Shown: positions 44,971 through 55,038, numbered from the stretch's first letter. The stretch: 64,000 nucleotides of DNA from Sphingomonas alba (GCF_023516555.1 NZ_JAMGBD010000001.1:62001-126000), one strand, 5' to 3'. Numbers and translations: made by a program. Notes: generated by a model from the sequence alone, not told the origin.

Positions 44971-46152
44971 ATGGCGCTCGGCGCCCTCATTTCGGCATAT
45001 CAGGAGGATGATCGGGGCGGCTTGAGAGCCCTGTTCCCGCTCGCCGGCCAAACCTTGGTTGAATATCAGGTGCGCTGCGCGGCCGCAGTGGGCGCAGCCC
45101 CGATCGTCATCATGGTCGAACGCATTCCGGCCATGCTGAACGAGGCCTTCGAGCGACTTCGGGACGAGGGGATTGCGGTCGTCCCGGTTAGCGACGGTGC
45201 CGAGGCGGCAAGCCGTTTCGAGGCAGGGGCCCTGATCCTGCAAATCGCCGACGGCTTGGCGCCAGACCTGCCGCTGCTTTCGAAGCTCGCAGAATTGGCG
45301 GAGCCTGCAGTAGCCACGGTTCCCGACGACGAGCAGCACCAGAATTTCGAGCGGATCGACGGCATCAGCCGCTGGGCCGGCGCGTCGCTTGTCGAAGGTC
45401 ACGTGCTTAGCTCAACTGCCGCCATGCTTGGTGACTGGGATTTGCAATCGACCCTCCTGCGCCGGACCGTGCAGGACGGCGCGCGGCATGTTGCCGCGGG
45501 AGGGGCGGGCGTCCTGCTAGCCGATAAGCCCGACGACCTCGCCGATTACGAACGTCGGCTACTGGTCGCGACGCGAGGCGAGCGCAGCGACTGGAGTAGC
45601 CGCTACATCCTGCCCATCGTCGAGGAATTCGCCACCGAGCGACTGATGGAAGGCGCGCTCAAACCGTCGTACCTGGTTGTCGGAGGCCTCCTCCTCACTT
45701 TTGCCGCCGCATTCTGCTTCTCTCGCGGCTGGCTGTGGGAAGCGTTGGCCTTGCTGGTTCTGTCGACGCCCCTGGACCTCATTGGGTCGCGTCTCGCCAG
45801 CCTTCGCCTTCAGCCGCTACCACCACGCCACCTCGCCAAGCGCCTCCTGTGGCCCGCAGCCGGCCTGGCCTTGCTTGCGCTCGGCTGGTGGGCAAGCCGG
45901 CACGGTGGCGGCTGGGGAGCATTGTTCGCGGCTCTTACGGCGTGCGCGTTCGCCGAAGCCATGCGCATCGAGAAATCGGGTTCGGAATTGCCGGCTCAGC
46001 CCTGGCTCTTCTCGCGACGCAACGCGATTTTCCTGGGCATCCCCTTCGCGATCGGCGGTTGGTGGATCCCCTATCTCATCCTGCTCGCCACCTATGCGGC
46101 GGTTTCCTTTTTCGTCTTGCAGCATTTCCGTCACCGCATTGCTCGCGATTGA
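44971..46152 (+). CDS. Degenerate nucleotidyltransferase-like domain fused to membrane domain
   Basis: 393 residues. The N-terminal 215 residues look like a GT-A/nucleotidyltransferase fold (LFPLAGQTLVEYQVRCAAAVGA...IVIMVERIP), but the usual Gly-rich nucleotide loop at the start is missing. The C-terminal part has about six helices. A CDP-alcohol phosphatidyltransferase relationship is conceivable from the architecture (as in fused inositol-phosphate cytidylyltransferases), yet the DGxxAR motif is not visible. It is divergent from the coiled-coil gene and 36 bases before the DUF2336-like gene. Confidence 0.6.
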   Translation: MALGALISAYQEDDRGGLRALFPLAGQTLVEYQVRCAAAVGAAPIVIMVERIPAMLNEAFERLRDEGIAVVPVSDGAEAASRFEAGALILQIADGLAPDLPLLSKLAELAEPAVATVPDDEQHQNFERIDGISRWAGASLVEGHVLSSTAAMLGDWDLQSTLLRRTVQDGARHVAAGGAGVLLADKPDDLADYERRLLVATRGERSDWSSRYILPIVEEFATERLMEGALKPSYLVVGGLLLTFAAAFCFSRGWLWEALALLVLSTPLDLIGSRLASLRLQPLPPRHLAKRLLWPAAGLALLALGWWASRHGGGWGALFAALTACAFAEAMRIEKSGSELPAQPWLFSRRNAIFLGIPFAIGGWWIPYLILLATYAAVSFFVLQHFRHRIARD

Positions 46153-46188
46153 CGACGCGTTAACCCCAATCGTCTAACGTTAAATCCG

Positions 46189-47190
46189 ATGGTGCCCGAG
46201 GAATGGCCGCTCGCTGCATTGGCAGCCGACCCCCCGGTCGAATCCGCGCGCACGCGCGGAAGCCGGCGCTTGGCCAGCGTTCGCCGCGATTTCTTCCTCG
46301 ACCCCGCCTACCGCCTGACCGAGCAGGAGCGGGCGCTGATGACCGCCATGCTCCATGATTTGGTCGGCACGGTCGCAGCTGAAATTCTTGCGGCGGCCCC
46401 CGGCAAAGGCGAACCGGCGCCCGATGGAACCGCCTTGGCGTCCCGCCTGCATTCTGCCGGTCTGCTCGACCGCGAAGCGCTGGTGGCCATGCTTCTCCGC
46501 CGGGCCGACGAGCACCGCATCGGGGCAGCCTTTGCCGGACGGGCCGGACCTCGCAAACTGCCGCTGCTTCCGCGGTTGGTCGGTGACAGCGACGCAGGCG
46601 TTGCGGCCGCCGCCATGACCCTTGTTGTCGCCCGCGGTCGCCGTCGCGACGCATTCGGCCAACCACGTATCGAACTTGCCGATTTGCCTCGATTGGAAGC
46701 GACGAGCCTCGCTTTTGCCGTGGCCGCTACGCTTGGCGATGATTTTGCGGAGGCTGCCCAGGCCGCGGTTGCAGGTCATCTCCCCGACGAAGCGCTCGAC
46801 GCTGCCGTCGCCGCACTGGCGGACGCGCTGGAGGCGGCGGGCCGTCTTGACGACAGGATGATCGAGGCCGCCGCTGAAGACGGCGAAGCCAGCTTGCTAG
46901 CCGGTTTGCTCGCCCGCCGGGCTTCCATCTCGGCCGATACGGCCTGGGGCTATCTGGTTGGCGGGCAGGAAGACGGCCTGGCGCTGCTCGGCCGCTTGGC
47001 CGGCCTGTCCCGGCCGACGGCTGCACGGCTGATTGCCGAGTTCGGCCTGCTGTCGGGAGCTTCTGTGGAGGATGAAATCGGTCGCTTCGACAGCCTGGCC
47101 GATAAGGACGTCTCTGCCGCCCGCCATTGGTGGGGCCTGCCTGCCGGCTACCGCGCCGCGCGTACCGCACTGGGGCTTGGCCGTGGCTAG
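46189..47190 (+). CDS. DUF2336-like helical repeat protein
   Basis: 333 residues, all-helical, Ala/Leu-rich, with the sphingomonad signature RRDFFLDPAYRLTEQERALMTAMLHDLV near residue 30 and HEAT-like helical pairs further on. I assign it to the DUF2336 group with moderate confidence. It overlaps the kinase-like gene by eight bases, so both are probably made together; it may be a partner or adaptor of that protein. Confidence 0.6.
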   Translation: MVPEEWPLAALAADPPVESARTRGSRRLASVRRDFFLDPAYRLTEQERALMTAMLHDLVGTVAAEILAAAPGKGEPAPDGTALASRLHSAGLLDREALVAMLLRRADEHRIGAAFAGRAGPRKLPLLPRLVGDSDAGVAAAAMTLVVARGRRRDAFGQPRIELADLPRLEATSLAFAVAATLGDDFAEAAQAAVAGHLPDEALDAAVAALADALEAAGRLDDRMIEAAAEDGEASLLAGLLARRASISADTAWGYLVGGQEDGLALLGRLAGLSRPTAARLIAEFGLLSGASVEDEIGRFDSLADKDVSAARHWWGLPAGYRAARTALGLGRG

Positions 47191-48520
47191 CGCCGCCCAA
47201 ACTCCGCCGCCGGTCACTGGTCGCGTCGATGCGCTTGGCCGCTTGGTAGAGGCTGATACCCTGTTGCTCGACCTGCAACTCGAGGCGGGATCGGAGCTTG
47301 GGGGTAAACTGGCACTACCGCAGCTCGCTGCTGTTGCACGCCTGGTCCGCAAGCTCGGCATCGCCGTGTCACGGCCGGCAGTCGTGGCCGGGCAGGATCA
47401 TGATGTCGAAATGTGGGTCCGAGCGGAACCGCAGGGCGAAGATGTTGTCCTGACCATCGAGAAATGGCGCAAGCGGGCCCCTTCGCCGTCGAGGCTGGAA
47501 GTGGCCGCCAGCGACGACGATCTGATTGGCAAGGCCGTGCGCAACAGCTGGGCGACCGACGCTGAGCTTCGCTTTACCACTGTTTCGGACGAACTCGCCC
47601 AGCTCGTCGGCGTCAGTGCCTCCGAAGCAGCTGGCCAGCCACTCACCCGCCTTCTCCGCCTCGAGGAGGGCGAAGACGGAGCCATGCCCTTGTTGAGCGC
47701 ACTTGCTTCCCGATCGGCCTTCTCCGGCCAGGCAGCGGTGGCCAGGAGCGGCAACGGCCAGCGCATCATGCTGAGTGGGGAGCCCGTCCGTGGCGACGAC
47801 GGTAAGTTTGCCGGCTTCCGTGGCCGTGCGCTTGCCGACCATGTGCCGGTGCCCGAAGCCGCGAACGAGCCCGGCGGCGCCGCTGCCACCATCGATCCCG
47901 CGCTGGACCAGGCTCTGCGATCGCCCTTGGCGCGCATCATCTCCGCCGCGGAGGGCATCGTCGAGCGATCGGATGGTCCGCTGAGGAGCGACTATGCCGC
48001 TTATGCCGGCGACATTGCCGCCGCGGCCCGCCACCTCCTTTCGGTCATTCGCTCCATGGTCGACCAGCCCGGCGAGACCGCGGACACCATCGACCTTGCC
48101 GCGCTTGCCGGCGATGCCGTCGCTCTCGTCCAGCCGCAGGCTGACGAACGCAACGTCGTCCTGGTCATGACCGGCGAAGCCACCATCCACGTCCATGGTG
48201 ATCGTCGCGGCGTCATCCAGGTGCTGGTGAACCTGCTAGGCAATGCCGTTCGCCATTCGCCCGAAGGCGGAAGTGTGACTGTCGACCTGAGCCGCAGTGG
48301 CAACACGGGCGACGTTGCCATCGCCGATCAGGGCAAGGGTATTGCCCCTGAAGACCAGGAACGCATCTTCGAAAAGTTCGAAAGGCTCGAAGACGGCGGC
48401 GGAGCAGGGCTAGGCCTCGCCATCGCTCGCCGGCTCGCCCGCTCCATGGGCGGTGAAATCTCGTTGCAAAGCACGCCCGGCGAGGGCGCGCGCTTTACCG
48501 TCTCACTGCCGCTGGCCTAG
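47183..48520 (+). CDS. PAS-containing histidine-kinase-like protein lacking the phosphoacceptor His
   Basis: 445 residues from a GTG inside the end of the previous gene. After an N-terminal unknown domain there is a PAS-like domain (about 120-225), a HisKA-like helical pair and a HATPase domain. The ATPase boxes are intact: N box NLLGNAVRHSP, G1 ADQGKGIAPEDQERIFEKFER, G2 GAGLGLAIARRLARSMGG. The H box reads LDQALRSPLARI, with Gln243 (CAG) in place of the His of HELRTPL. So it can probably bind ATP but not autophosphorylate in the classical way. No membrane segment is seen. Confidence 0.88.
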   Translation: MASAAQTPPPVTGRVDALGRLVEADTLLLDLQLEAGSELGGKLALPQLAAVARLVRKLGIAVSRPAVVAGQDHDVEMWVRAEPQGEDVVLTIEKWRKRAPSPSRLEVAASDDDLIGKAVRNSWATDAELRFTTVSDELAQLVGVSASEAAGQPLTRLLRLEEGEDGAMPLLSALASRSAFSGQAAVARSGNGQRIMLSGEPVRGDDGKFAGFRGRALADHVPVPEAANEPGGAAATIDPALDQALRSPLARIISAAEGIVERSDGPLRSDYAAYAGDIAAAARHLLSVIRSMVDQPGETADTIDLAALAGDAVALVQPQADERNVVLVMTGEATIHVHGDRRGVIQVLVNLLGNAVRHSPEGGSVTVDLSRSGNTGDVAIADQGKGIAPEDQERIFEKFERLEDGGGAGLGLAIARRLARSMGGEISLQSTPGEGARFTVSLPLA

Positions 48521-48523
48521 CCT

Positions 48524-49810
48524 CTAACGCTGGTCGAGCGGGACATAGTCCCGGGCCGTCGCGCCGACATAGAGCTGGCGCGGGCGGCCGATTTTCTGCT
48601 CCGGGTCCGAAATCATTTCGTTCCACTGCGCCACCCAGCCGACGGTGCGGGCAAGGGCGAACAGCGCCGTGAACATCTCCGTCGGGAAGCCGATCGCATT
48701 GAGGATGACGCCTGAGTAGAAGTCGACGTTCGGATAGAGCTTTTTCTCGACAAAATATTCGTCGTGGAGCGCGATATGCTCCAGTTCCTTGGCGACATCG
48801 AGCACTGGATCGGAGATGTTGAGCTCCTTCAGCACCTCATCGGCCGTCTGCTGCATGACCTTCGCCCGTGGGTCGTAATTCTTGTAGACGCGGTGGCCGA
48901 AGCCCATCAGCCGGAACGGGTCGTTCTTGTCCTTGGCGCGGGCGATATATTCCGGGATGCGCTTCACATTGCCGATCTCGCGCAGCATGTTGAGCGCTGC
49001 CTCATTGGCGCCGCCATGCGCCGGGCCCCACAGGCAAGCGATGCCGGCCGCGATGCATGCGAATGGATTGGCGCCCGACGAACCGGCCAGGCGGACGGTC
49101 GAGGTCGACGCATTCTGCTCATGGTCAGCGTGCAGGATGAAGATCCGCCGCATGGCGTTTTCGATGATCGGATTGACCTCATACGGCTCGGCCGGCACGC
49201 CGAAGGTCATGCGCAAGAAATTGCCGGTGTAGCTGAGACTGTTGTCCGGATAGAGGAACGGCTGCCCGACCGAATATTTGTGCGCCATCGCCGCGATCGT
49301 TGGCATCTTGGCGATCAGCCGGTGCGAAGCGATCAGCCGCTGCTGCGGATCGGTGATGTCCGTGCTGTCATGGTAGAAGGCGCTGAGCGCACCAACGACG
49401 CCGCACATGATCGCCATCGGGTGCGCGTCGCGCCGGAACCCGCGATAGAAGGTCGCGAGCTGCTCGTGCAGCATCGTATGGCGCGAAATCGTATAGTCGA
49501 ACTCGCTGAGCTCTGCCTGGTTCGGCAGGTCGCCGTGCAATAGCAAATAGGCGACTTCCATGAAGGTCGACTGTTCGGCCAGCTGGTCGATCGGGTAACC
49601 GCGGTGGAGAAGGATGCCCTTGTCGCCGTCGATAAACGTGATCGCGCTCTGGCAACTTGCCGTAGACGTGAAGCCCGGATCGTAGGTGAACAGCCCGGTG
49701 TCGCCGTAAAACTTGCGGATATCGACGACGTCCGGCCCGACCGAGCCTTCCATCACGGGATAGGTGCGGTCGCTTCCATCGATTCCGAAGCTGGCGGTCT
49801 TGTCGGTCAT
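48524..49810 (-). CDS. gltA: Citrate synthase
   Basis: 428 residues, the type II (hexameric) length. The active-site residues are visible in [16 protein letters not shown] and [16 protein letters not shown], and the N-terminal part carries the [17 protein letters not shown] segment. It condenses acetyl-CoA and oxaloacetate. It overlaps gltX by four bases (ATGA on the minus strand), so gltX and gltA form one unit. Confidence 0.98.
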   Translation of the reverse strand: MTDKTASFGIDGSDRTYPVMEGSVGPDVVDIRKFYGDTGLFTYDPGFTSTASCQSAITFIDGDKGILLHRGYPIDQLAEQSTFMEVAYLLLHGDLPNQAELSEFDYTISRHTMLHEQLATFYRGFRRDAHPMAIMCGVVGALSAFYHDSTDITDPQQRLIASHRLIAKMPTIAAMAHKYSVGQPFLYPDNSLSYTGNFLRMTFGVPAEPYEVNPIIENAMRRIFILHADHEQNASTSTVRLAGSSGANPFACIAAGIACLWGPAHGGANEAALNMLREIGNVKRIPEYIARAKDKNDPFRLMGFGHRVYKNYDPRAKVMQQTADEVLKELNISDPVLDVAKELEHIALHDEYFVEKKLYPNVDFYSGVILNAIGFPTEMFTALFALARTVGWVAQWNEMISDPEQKIGRPRQLYVGATARDYVPLDQR

Positions 49811-51219
49811 GCGGTCACTTCTTTCATCTGGTCGGCGATGCGCGCCAGGCTCTCGGATTGCCCGAGGAGAAGCAGCACATCGAAGATCCCCGGCGAGGTC
49901 GTCTTGCCGGTCAACGCGGCACGTAACGGCTGTGCGAGCTTGCCGAGTTTCACCCCGGCATCCTCGGCGACTTTCCGCACCGCAGAATCGAGCGCCTCAT
50001 GTTCCCAATCCGGCAATTGTGCAAGTGCAGCATGAGCCCGTTCGAGCAGGGAACGCGTGTCGTCGCCGAGAAGGTCCGCAGCTGCCGGTTCTATAGTTAG
50101 CGGCCGGGTTGCGAACAGGAAGGCGGCGCCGTCTGACAGCTGATTTAGCGTTGCCGCACGGGCCTTCAATTCCGGCATGGCGCGGACCAGCTGACTCTTC
50201 TGGTCGGCATCGATTCCCAGTCGCGGAGCGACCAGCTCGGCCAGGCGGCCATCGTCGGCCTCGCGAATGTAATGGCCGTTGAGATTTTCCAGCTTCTTGA
50301 AGTCGAATCGCGACGGAGATTTGCCGACATGGTCGAGGTCGAACCACTCGACAGCCTGTTCGCGGCTGATGATTTCGTCATCGCCGTGGCCCCAACCGAG
50401 CCGCAACAGGTAATTGGTCAGCGCCTCGGGCAGGATGCCGAGCTCGTCACGATAGGCGTCGACCCCGAGCGCACCGTGCCGCTTCGACAATTTGGCGCCG
50501 TCTGAGCCGTGGATCAGCGGGATGTGCGCATAGGTCGGCTCGGGCCAATTCATGGCGCGAATGATCCCCAGCTGGCGGAAGGCGTTGTTCAAATGGTCGT
50601 CGCCCCGGACGATATGAGTCACGCCCATGTCGTGGTCGTCGACCACCACCGCCAGCATGTAAGTCGGGGTTCCGTCGGAACGCAGGAGCACGAAGTCGTC
50701 GAGCTCGGCGTTGGCGACGGCGACGCGGCCCTGGACCAGGTCCTCGATGACGGTCTCGCCCTCGCGCGCCGCCTTGATGCGAATGACGTAGGGCTGGCCC
50801 TCCGGCTGGTCGTTGCGGTCGCGCCATTCGCTGTCGATCCTGAACGGCCGGCGCTCGGCCTGCGCCTGCTCGCGGCGCGCCTGCAGCTCTTCCGGCGTCA
50901 GGTAGCAGCGATAGGCCGCGCCCTTGGCGAGCAGGTCGTGCGCGACCTCGGCATGGCGCGTTTCAAACTCTGACTGGAAATAGGGTTGGCCGTCGCCGCT
51001 GATCCCGAGCCAGTCGAGACCGTCGAGGATGGCATCGATCGCTTCCTTCGTCGAACGCGCCTTGTCCGTGTCCTCGATCCTTAAAAGGTATCGGCCACCG
51101 TGATGGCGGGCGAACAGCCAGTTGAAGAGCGCCGTCCGCGCGCCGCCAATATGAAGAAAGCCGGTCGGGGAGGGCGCAAAGCGCGTAACAACTGCCGGAT
51201 TTTTGCCGCTTGCGCTCAA
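49807..51219 (-). CDS. gltX: Glutamyl-tRNA synthetase
   Basis: 470 residues: [22 protein letters not shown] (HIGH region), the [12 protein letters not shown] loop (KMSKS region), class I fold. The TTG at 51219 is chosen because AAAGGAAAG precedes it at the right distance and gives the typical family start; an upstream ATG at 51273 would run into comEC. The divergent comEC start lies only 28 bases away. Confidence 0.96.
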   Translation of the reverse strand: MSASGKNPAVVTRFAPSPTGFLHIGGARTALFNWLFARHHGGRYLLRIEDTDKARSTKEAIDAILDGLDWLGISGDGQPYFQSEFETRHAEVAHDLLAKGAAYRCYLTPEELQARREQAQAERRPFRIDSEWRDRNDQPEGQPYVIRIKAAREGETVIEDLVQGRVAVANAELDDFVLLRSDGTPTYMLAVVVDDHDMGVTHIVRGDDHLNNAFRQLGIIRAMNWPEPTYAHIPLIHGSDGAKLSKRHGALGVDAYRDELGILPEALTNYLLRLGWGHGDDEIISREQAVEWFDLDHVGKSPSRFDFKKLENLNGHYIREADDGRLAELVAPRLGIDADQKSQLVRAMPELKARAATLNQLSDGAAFLFATRPLTIEPAAADLLGDDTRSLLERAHAALAQLPDWEHEALDSAVRKVAEDAGVKLGKLAQPLRAALTGKTTSPGIFDVLLLLGQSESLARIADQMKEVTA

Positions 51220-51247
51220 GCCCGCTTTCCTTTGTGTTTCTGGCCTG

Positions 51248-53386
51248 ATGGATTGGGTGAGCGCCCCTAACATAGAGCATCCGGCACTGCCACAGGGGCG
51301 AATCGCTCATTTGTCGGTGCGGCTAACCGCGCTTCGTGCGCGTCTCGAAGCCTTCCTCGAAGCCGAGCGAGGTCAACTCCCGATCTGGGCCATTGCCGCC
51401 TTCGGCGCCGGCATTGCCTTGTGGTTCGCGCTGCCCGATCCGCAACAGTGGTCAGGCCTGCTGTTCCTGGCAGCGGGCGTCTCCTTGTTGGGCTTCACCT
51501 TGGTAGGGGGCAGGGTGGGAGCGGCTCTCGGCTGGTTCGGCCTCGCAATGGCCGCCGGCTGTGTGCTGGTCTGGTGGCGATCCGAGCAGGTGGCGACGAT
51601 CCGTCTCGAACACCCGCGCATCGTCGAGCTGACGGCCAAAGTCGCCAGGGTCGAGGAACTGGCTGCCAAGGGCGACATCCGCCTGACGCTGGCGCCGTCC
51701 GACAAGAACCTCCCGCCGCAGGTTCGGGTTTCAATCCCTGCGGACGAGGCCAGGCCCGGGCTCGCGGCCGGTGCCGTCATCGCCATGCGCGCGCGCCTTA
51801 CCGCGCCGCCTCCGATGGCGCTGCCGGGGAGCCATGATTTCGCCCGCGACGCCTGGTTCCGCGGCGACGGTGCGTCCGGGCGTTCGATGGGCCCTGTGGA
51901 GATCAAGGTGCCAGCAGAAGCGAGCGGGCTCGACGACCTCCGCGCGCGCCTCGATCATCATGTCCGCACGCAGCTGCCGGGCGCCAGCGGCGGCATCGCG
52001 ACGACTTTGGTCTCCGGCGACCAGAACGCGCTTGGAGAGGAAGACGCGGACGCCATGCGGCGATCGGGCCTCACGCACCTCCTGTCGGTCAGCGGCCTTC
52101 ATCTCGCGGCCGTCGTCGGCGGCGTCATGTTCCTGACATTGCGCCTGCTCGCGCTCAGCCGCTTCCTGGCTCTGCGTTTCAACCTTGTCCTGGTGGGCGC
52201 TGGTGCCGGGGCGCTCGCGGGTATTGGCTACACTCTCCTGACAGGGTTGCAGGTTCCGACGGTTCGTAGCTGCGTGGCTGCACTCCTCGTCCTTGGCGGC
52301 ATGGCCCTCGGCAGGGAAGCGATCAGCATGCGACTGGTCGCCGTCGGAGCCCTGATTGTGCTCTTGCTCTGGCCGGAGTCAGTCGCCGGCGCGAGCTTCC
52401 AATTTAGCTTTGCGGCCGTGACCGCCATTGTCACGCTTCACAGCATGTCAGCCGTTCGCCGCTGGCTGCGGCCCCGTGACGAAGGTCTAGCGATGCGAAC
52501 AGTCCGGGGCTTCGGCTCGCTTCTTCTGACCGGCCTCGTCGTTGAATTGGCCCTGGTGCCCTTCGCGCTTTTCCACTTCCATCGCACGGGCCTTTACAGC
52601 GTCTTCGCCAACCTTTTCGCCATCCCCTGGACGACTTTTGTAGTCATGCCGCTAGAGGCCACGGCGTTGTTTCTCGACCTGGGCGGTTTTGGTGCGCCAT
52701 TCTGGACCGCTACCGGTTGGGCAATCGACCAGCTGCTGGCGCTTGCCCATTGGGTGGCGGGCATGAAGGGCGCCGTCGCAACCCTACCGACCATGCCGGT
52801 CGCGGCCTTCTCGACCATGGTGGCCGGCGGCCTCTGGCTCTGCCTGTGGAACGCCCGCGTTCGACTGCTTGGCTTGGTGCCGATTGCGCTTGGAGCGGCG
52901 GGCGCGATAGCCGCTCCCGCTCCGGACCTACTCATCACCGGCGACGGTCGGCATCTCGCCGTGGTCGGGGCAGACGGGCGTCCGGCCATGCTCCGCGAGA
53001 AGAGCGGTGATTTCGTTATGAGCCTGATGAGCGAGAATAGTGGGTTCGATGGTGACCCGCTGGCTCTCAGTGACATGCCCGGAGCGGCCTGCTCACGCGA
53101 TTCCTGCATTGCCGACATTAAACGGGGCGGGCGAACCTGGCGCGTGCTGGCGACGCGTTCCGGACAAAAGCTCGACTGGCAGCCGCTGACGACCGCTTGC
53201 GCCTCCGCCGATATCGTCGTGTCGGAACGTTGGCTGCCGCGCGGCTGCCATCCGCGCTGGCTGAAGCTCGACCGCGACGCGCTCGAAGCCACCGGAGGTC
53301 TCGCAATCTACCTCAAGGATTCGCCACGCGTCGCCACCGTCGCTGAGCGCGTCGGCAGCCATCCATGGAAAACCCCCGGGCCTTAA
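51248..53386 (+). CDS. comEC: ComEC/Rec2-type membrane channel protein
   Basis: 712 residues: an N-terminal OB-like region ([18 protein letters not shown]), the competence membrane domain ([38 protein letters not shown]), about ten helices, and a soluble end without the HxHxDH metallo-beta-lactamase domain found in Bacillus ComEC; a CSRDSC motif is present. It is expected to pass single-stranded DNA through the inner membrane, but no other competence gene is near. Start chosen at ATG 51248; ribosome-binding site weak. Confidence 0.92.
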   Translation: MDWVSAPNIEHPALPQGRIAHLSVRLTALRARLEAFLEAERGQLPIWAIAAFGAGIALWFALPDPQQWSGLLFLAAGVSLLGFTLVGGRVGAALGWFGLAMAAGCVLVWWRSEQVATIRLEHPRIVELTAKVARVEELAAKGDIRLTLAPSDKNLPPQVRVSIPADEARPGLAAGAVIAMRARLTAPPPMALPGSHDFARDAWFRGDGASGRSMGPVEIKVPAEASGLDDLRARLDHHVRTQLPGASGGIATTLVSGDQNALGEEDADAMRRSGLTHLLSVSGLHLAAVVGGVMFLTLRLLALSRFLALRFNLVLVGAGAGALAGIGYTLLTGLQVPTVRSCVAALLVLGGMALGREAISMRLVAVGALIVLLLWPESVAGASFQFSFAAVTAIVTLHSMSAVRRWLRPRDEGLAMRTVRGFGSLLLTGLVVELALVPFALFHFHRTGLYSVFANLFAIPWTTFVVMPLEATALFLDLGGFGAPFWTATGWAIDQLLALAHWVAGMKGAVATLPTMPVAAFSTMVAGGLWLCLWNARVRLLGLVPIALGAAGAIAAPAPDLLITGDGRHLAVVGADGRPAMLREKSGDFVMSLMSENSGFDGDPLALSDMPGAACSRDSCIADIKRGGRTWRVLATRSGQKLDWQPLTTACASADIVVSERWLPRGCHPRWLKLDRDALEATGGLAIYLKDSPRVATVAERVGSHPWKTPGP

Positions 53387-53730
53387 TGACCTTCAGCCGA
53401 TTGCCAGACGGCGAGTTCGTTGCCGCCCGGGTCGATGAAATGGAAGCGGCGCCCGCCCGGGAAGGAGAAGATCGCCTTTGCAATCACTCCACCGGCCTTG
53501 GTCACCGCCTCGAAAGCGGCATCCAGATCATCGACCCGGACCACAGGCAGCGGCGCCGAGATTCCGTCCGACGGGTCGCCCTGCAGGCCAAGATCGACAT
53601 CGCCGGTCACGGTCGCCGAATAGTCCGGGGCGAAATCGGTGAACGCCCATCCAAATGCCTTGGCATAGAAGGCGCGGGTCAACTCGTGCGCCGTTGCACT
53701 CGGCAGTTCGACATAATCGATGCGGGCCAT
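53383..53730 (-). CDS. VOC (glyoxalase/bleomycin-resistance fold) family protein
   Basis: 115 residues with the vicinal-oxygen-chelate pattern: ARIDYVELPS start, FYAKAFGWAFTDF, VRVDDLDAAFEAVTKAGG and the terminal GRRFHFIDPGGNELAVWQ. It starts five bases after the lexA stop and may be read with lexA. It overlaps the end of comEC on the other strand by three bases. Substrate unknown. Confidence 0.9.
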   Translation of the reverse strand: MARIDYVELPSATAHELTRAFYAKAFGWAFTDFAPDYSATVTGDVDLGLQGDPSDGISAPLPVVRVDDLDAAFEAVTKAGGVIAKAIFSFPGGRRFHFIDPGGNELAVWQSAEGH

Positions 53731-53735
53731 GGCGA

Positions 53736-54392
53736 TCAATATCGGCGGATGAGGCCGGCAAGGCGTCCCTGGATGCGCACCCTGTCTTCCGAATAGCGTT
53801 GCGGTTCATAGGAACGGTTTGCAGGGTCGAGGCGGATCATCTGACCTTCACGGCGATAGGTCTTCAGCGTCGCTTCCTCGCCATCGATCAGCGCCACGAC
53901 AATTTCACCGTCGCGCGCATTGTCCACCTTGCGGATCAAGGCGAAGTCGCCGTCGAGAATGCCCTCCTCAACCATCGAATCGCCCGATACCTCGAGCGCA
54001 TAATGCTCACCCGCGCCGAGCAAGGCGGCGGGAACGGCAAAGCTCTCGGTGCCCTGCAGTGCCTCGATCGGCGTGCCGGCGGCAATGCGGCCGTGCAGCG
54101 GGATCTCCAGCGTGTCATTGGCAGCGGCAGGCACCACCGCCTTGGTCGCCAGCGCCGCGGCGGTGATCGGCGTAACCACTTCCGGCACCTTCAGCACTTC
54201 CAGAGCCCGCGCCCGGTTGGGCAGGCGGCGGATAAACTGCCGCTCTTCCAATGCCGAGATCAGGCGATGGACGCCGGACTTGGATTTGAGGTCGAGCGCC
54301 TCGCGCATTTCGTCGAAGCTCGGGCTGATGCCATCGGCCTTCAGCCGTTCATCGATGAACTGAAGGAGTTCACGCTGCTTGGCGGTGAGCAT
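53736..54392 (-). CDS. lexA: LexA SOS repressor
   Basis: 218 residues: N-terminal winged helix ([40 protein letters not shown]), the self-cleavage site in [11 protein letters not shown] (Ala-Gly bond), catalytic Ser in [10 protein letters not shown] and Lys in EATLKTYRR. The ATG at 54392 gives the normal start; an upstream one would add nine residues. Its promoter is covered by three LexA half-sites, so it should be autoregulated. Confidence 0.97.
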   Translation of the reverse strand: MLTAKQRELLQFIDERLKADGISPSFDEMREALDLKSKSGVHRLISALEERQFIRRLPNRARALEVLKVPEVVTPITAAALATKAVVPAAANDTLEIPLHGRIAAGTPIEALQGTESFAVPAALLGAGEHYALEVSGDSMVEEGILDGDFALIRKVDNARDGEIVVALIDGEEATLKTYRREGQMIRLDPANRSYEPQRYSEDRVRIQGRLAGLIRRY

Positions 54393-54422
54393 CTCCGGCA
54401 ATCCCCTTTGCGGTTCCATTTG

Positions 54423-54448
54423 GAACGAATGGGGAACGTGTATCGAAC
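54423..54448 (-). promoter_or_regulatory. Triple LexA half-site array
   Basis: Three direct GAAC repeats on the plus strand (54423, 54434, 54445) with exactly seven bases between each, read as GTTC-N7-GTTC-N7-GTTC toward lexA. GAAC-N7-GAAC is the SOS box of alphaproteobacteria, so these are two overlapping boxes that share the middle half-site. A further GTTC at 54413 is part of an inverted GTTCCA-TT-TGGAAC palindrome (54413-54426). Confidence 0.85.
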
Positions 54449-54465
54449 AAGCGATTCGCCGTCAA
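54437..54465 (-). promoter_or_regulatory. lexA: lexA promoter
   Basis: Minus strand: -35 TTGACG (54460-54465), 17-base spacer, -10 TACACG (54437-54442). The -35 overlaps the trpG stop codon and the -10 lies in the spacer between the first two half-sites, so LexA binding would block RNA polymerase directly. Confidence 0.6.
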
Positions 54466-55031
54466 GCACACAGCTTGAGGAACGCGCCGAGCATCGCATG
54501 GCCATGTTCGGACCCGATGCTTTCCGGATGAAACTGGATTCCATGCGCCGGCGCCTCGGCATGGCGCATGGCCATTACCAGACCGTCTCCGCTCCAGGCA
54601 TTTGCGATCAGCGGCGGCTGCGGGTCCGGCACCGCGAGTGAGTGATAGCGGGTGGCGTCAAGCGGCGAAGTCAGGCCTGCAAAAAGTCCGGTGCCGTCAT
54701 GCCGCACGTTGTTCACCTTGCCATGCACCGGCGCGACACGCTCGACTGCCGAGCCGCAAGCCACGGCCATCGCCTGATGTCCAAGGCAAATGCCAAGCAG
54801 CGGCTTCTTCGCCGTCATGCAAGCGCTCGCCAAAGCGACCGATATGCCGGCATCCTCGGGCTTTCCCGGGCCCGGCGATACCAGGACGCCGTCGAATGGC
54901 CCGGCCAGCGCTTCATCAACACCGATCGTGTCATTCTTCTCGACCTTCACTGACGCTCCCAGCGTCAGCAGGTAATCGACCAGCGTGAAGGTGAAGCTGT
55001 CGTAATTGTCGATGGCGAGGATGGCCGCCAT
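54462..55031 (-). CDS. trpG: Anthranilate/aminodeoxychorismate synthase component II
   Basis: 189 residues, a class I glutamine amidotransferase: ILAIDNYDSFTFTLVDYL start, LVSPGPGKPEDAG, the nucleophile Cys in GICLGHQAM and the His/Glu pair in IQFHPESIGSEHG. It supplies ammonia to TrpE or PabB. It starts seven bases after ppiD and ends next to lexA. No trpE, trpD or trpC is nearby. Confidence 0.95.
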   Translation of the reverse strand: MAAILAIDNYDSFTFTLVDYLLTLGASVKVEKNDTIGVDEALAGPFDGVLVSPGPGKPEDAGISVALASACMTAKKPLLGICLGHQAMAVACGSAVERVAPVHGKVNNVRHDGTGLFAGLTSPLDATRYHSLAVPDPQPPLIANAWSGDGLVMAMRHAEAPAHGIQFHPESIGSEHGHAMLGAFLKLCA

Positions 55032-55038
55032 AGCCGCC

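Noticed and set aside
44854-45402. Upstream extension of the coiled-coil protein to 939 residues
   Set aside because: The extra 183 residues run antisense into the divergent 44971-46152 gene and have no recognisable sequence; the frame stays open only because of GC bias.
46155-46188. CtrA-like sites (TTAA repeats) before the DUF2336-like gene
   Set aside because: TTAA at 46160 and 46180 are separated by 16 bases, not the 7 of a CtrA box, so the cell-cycle regulator cannot be claimed.
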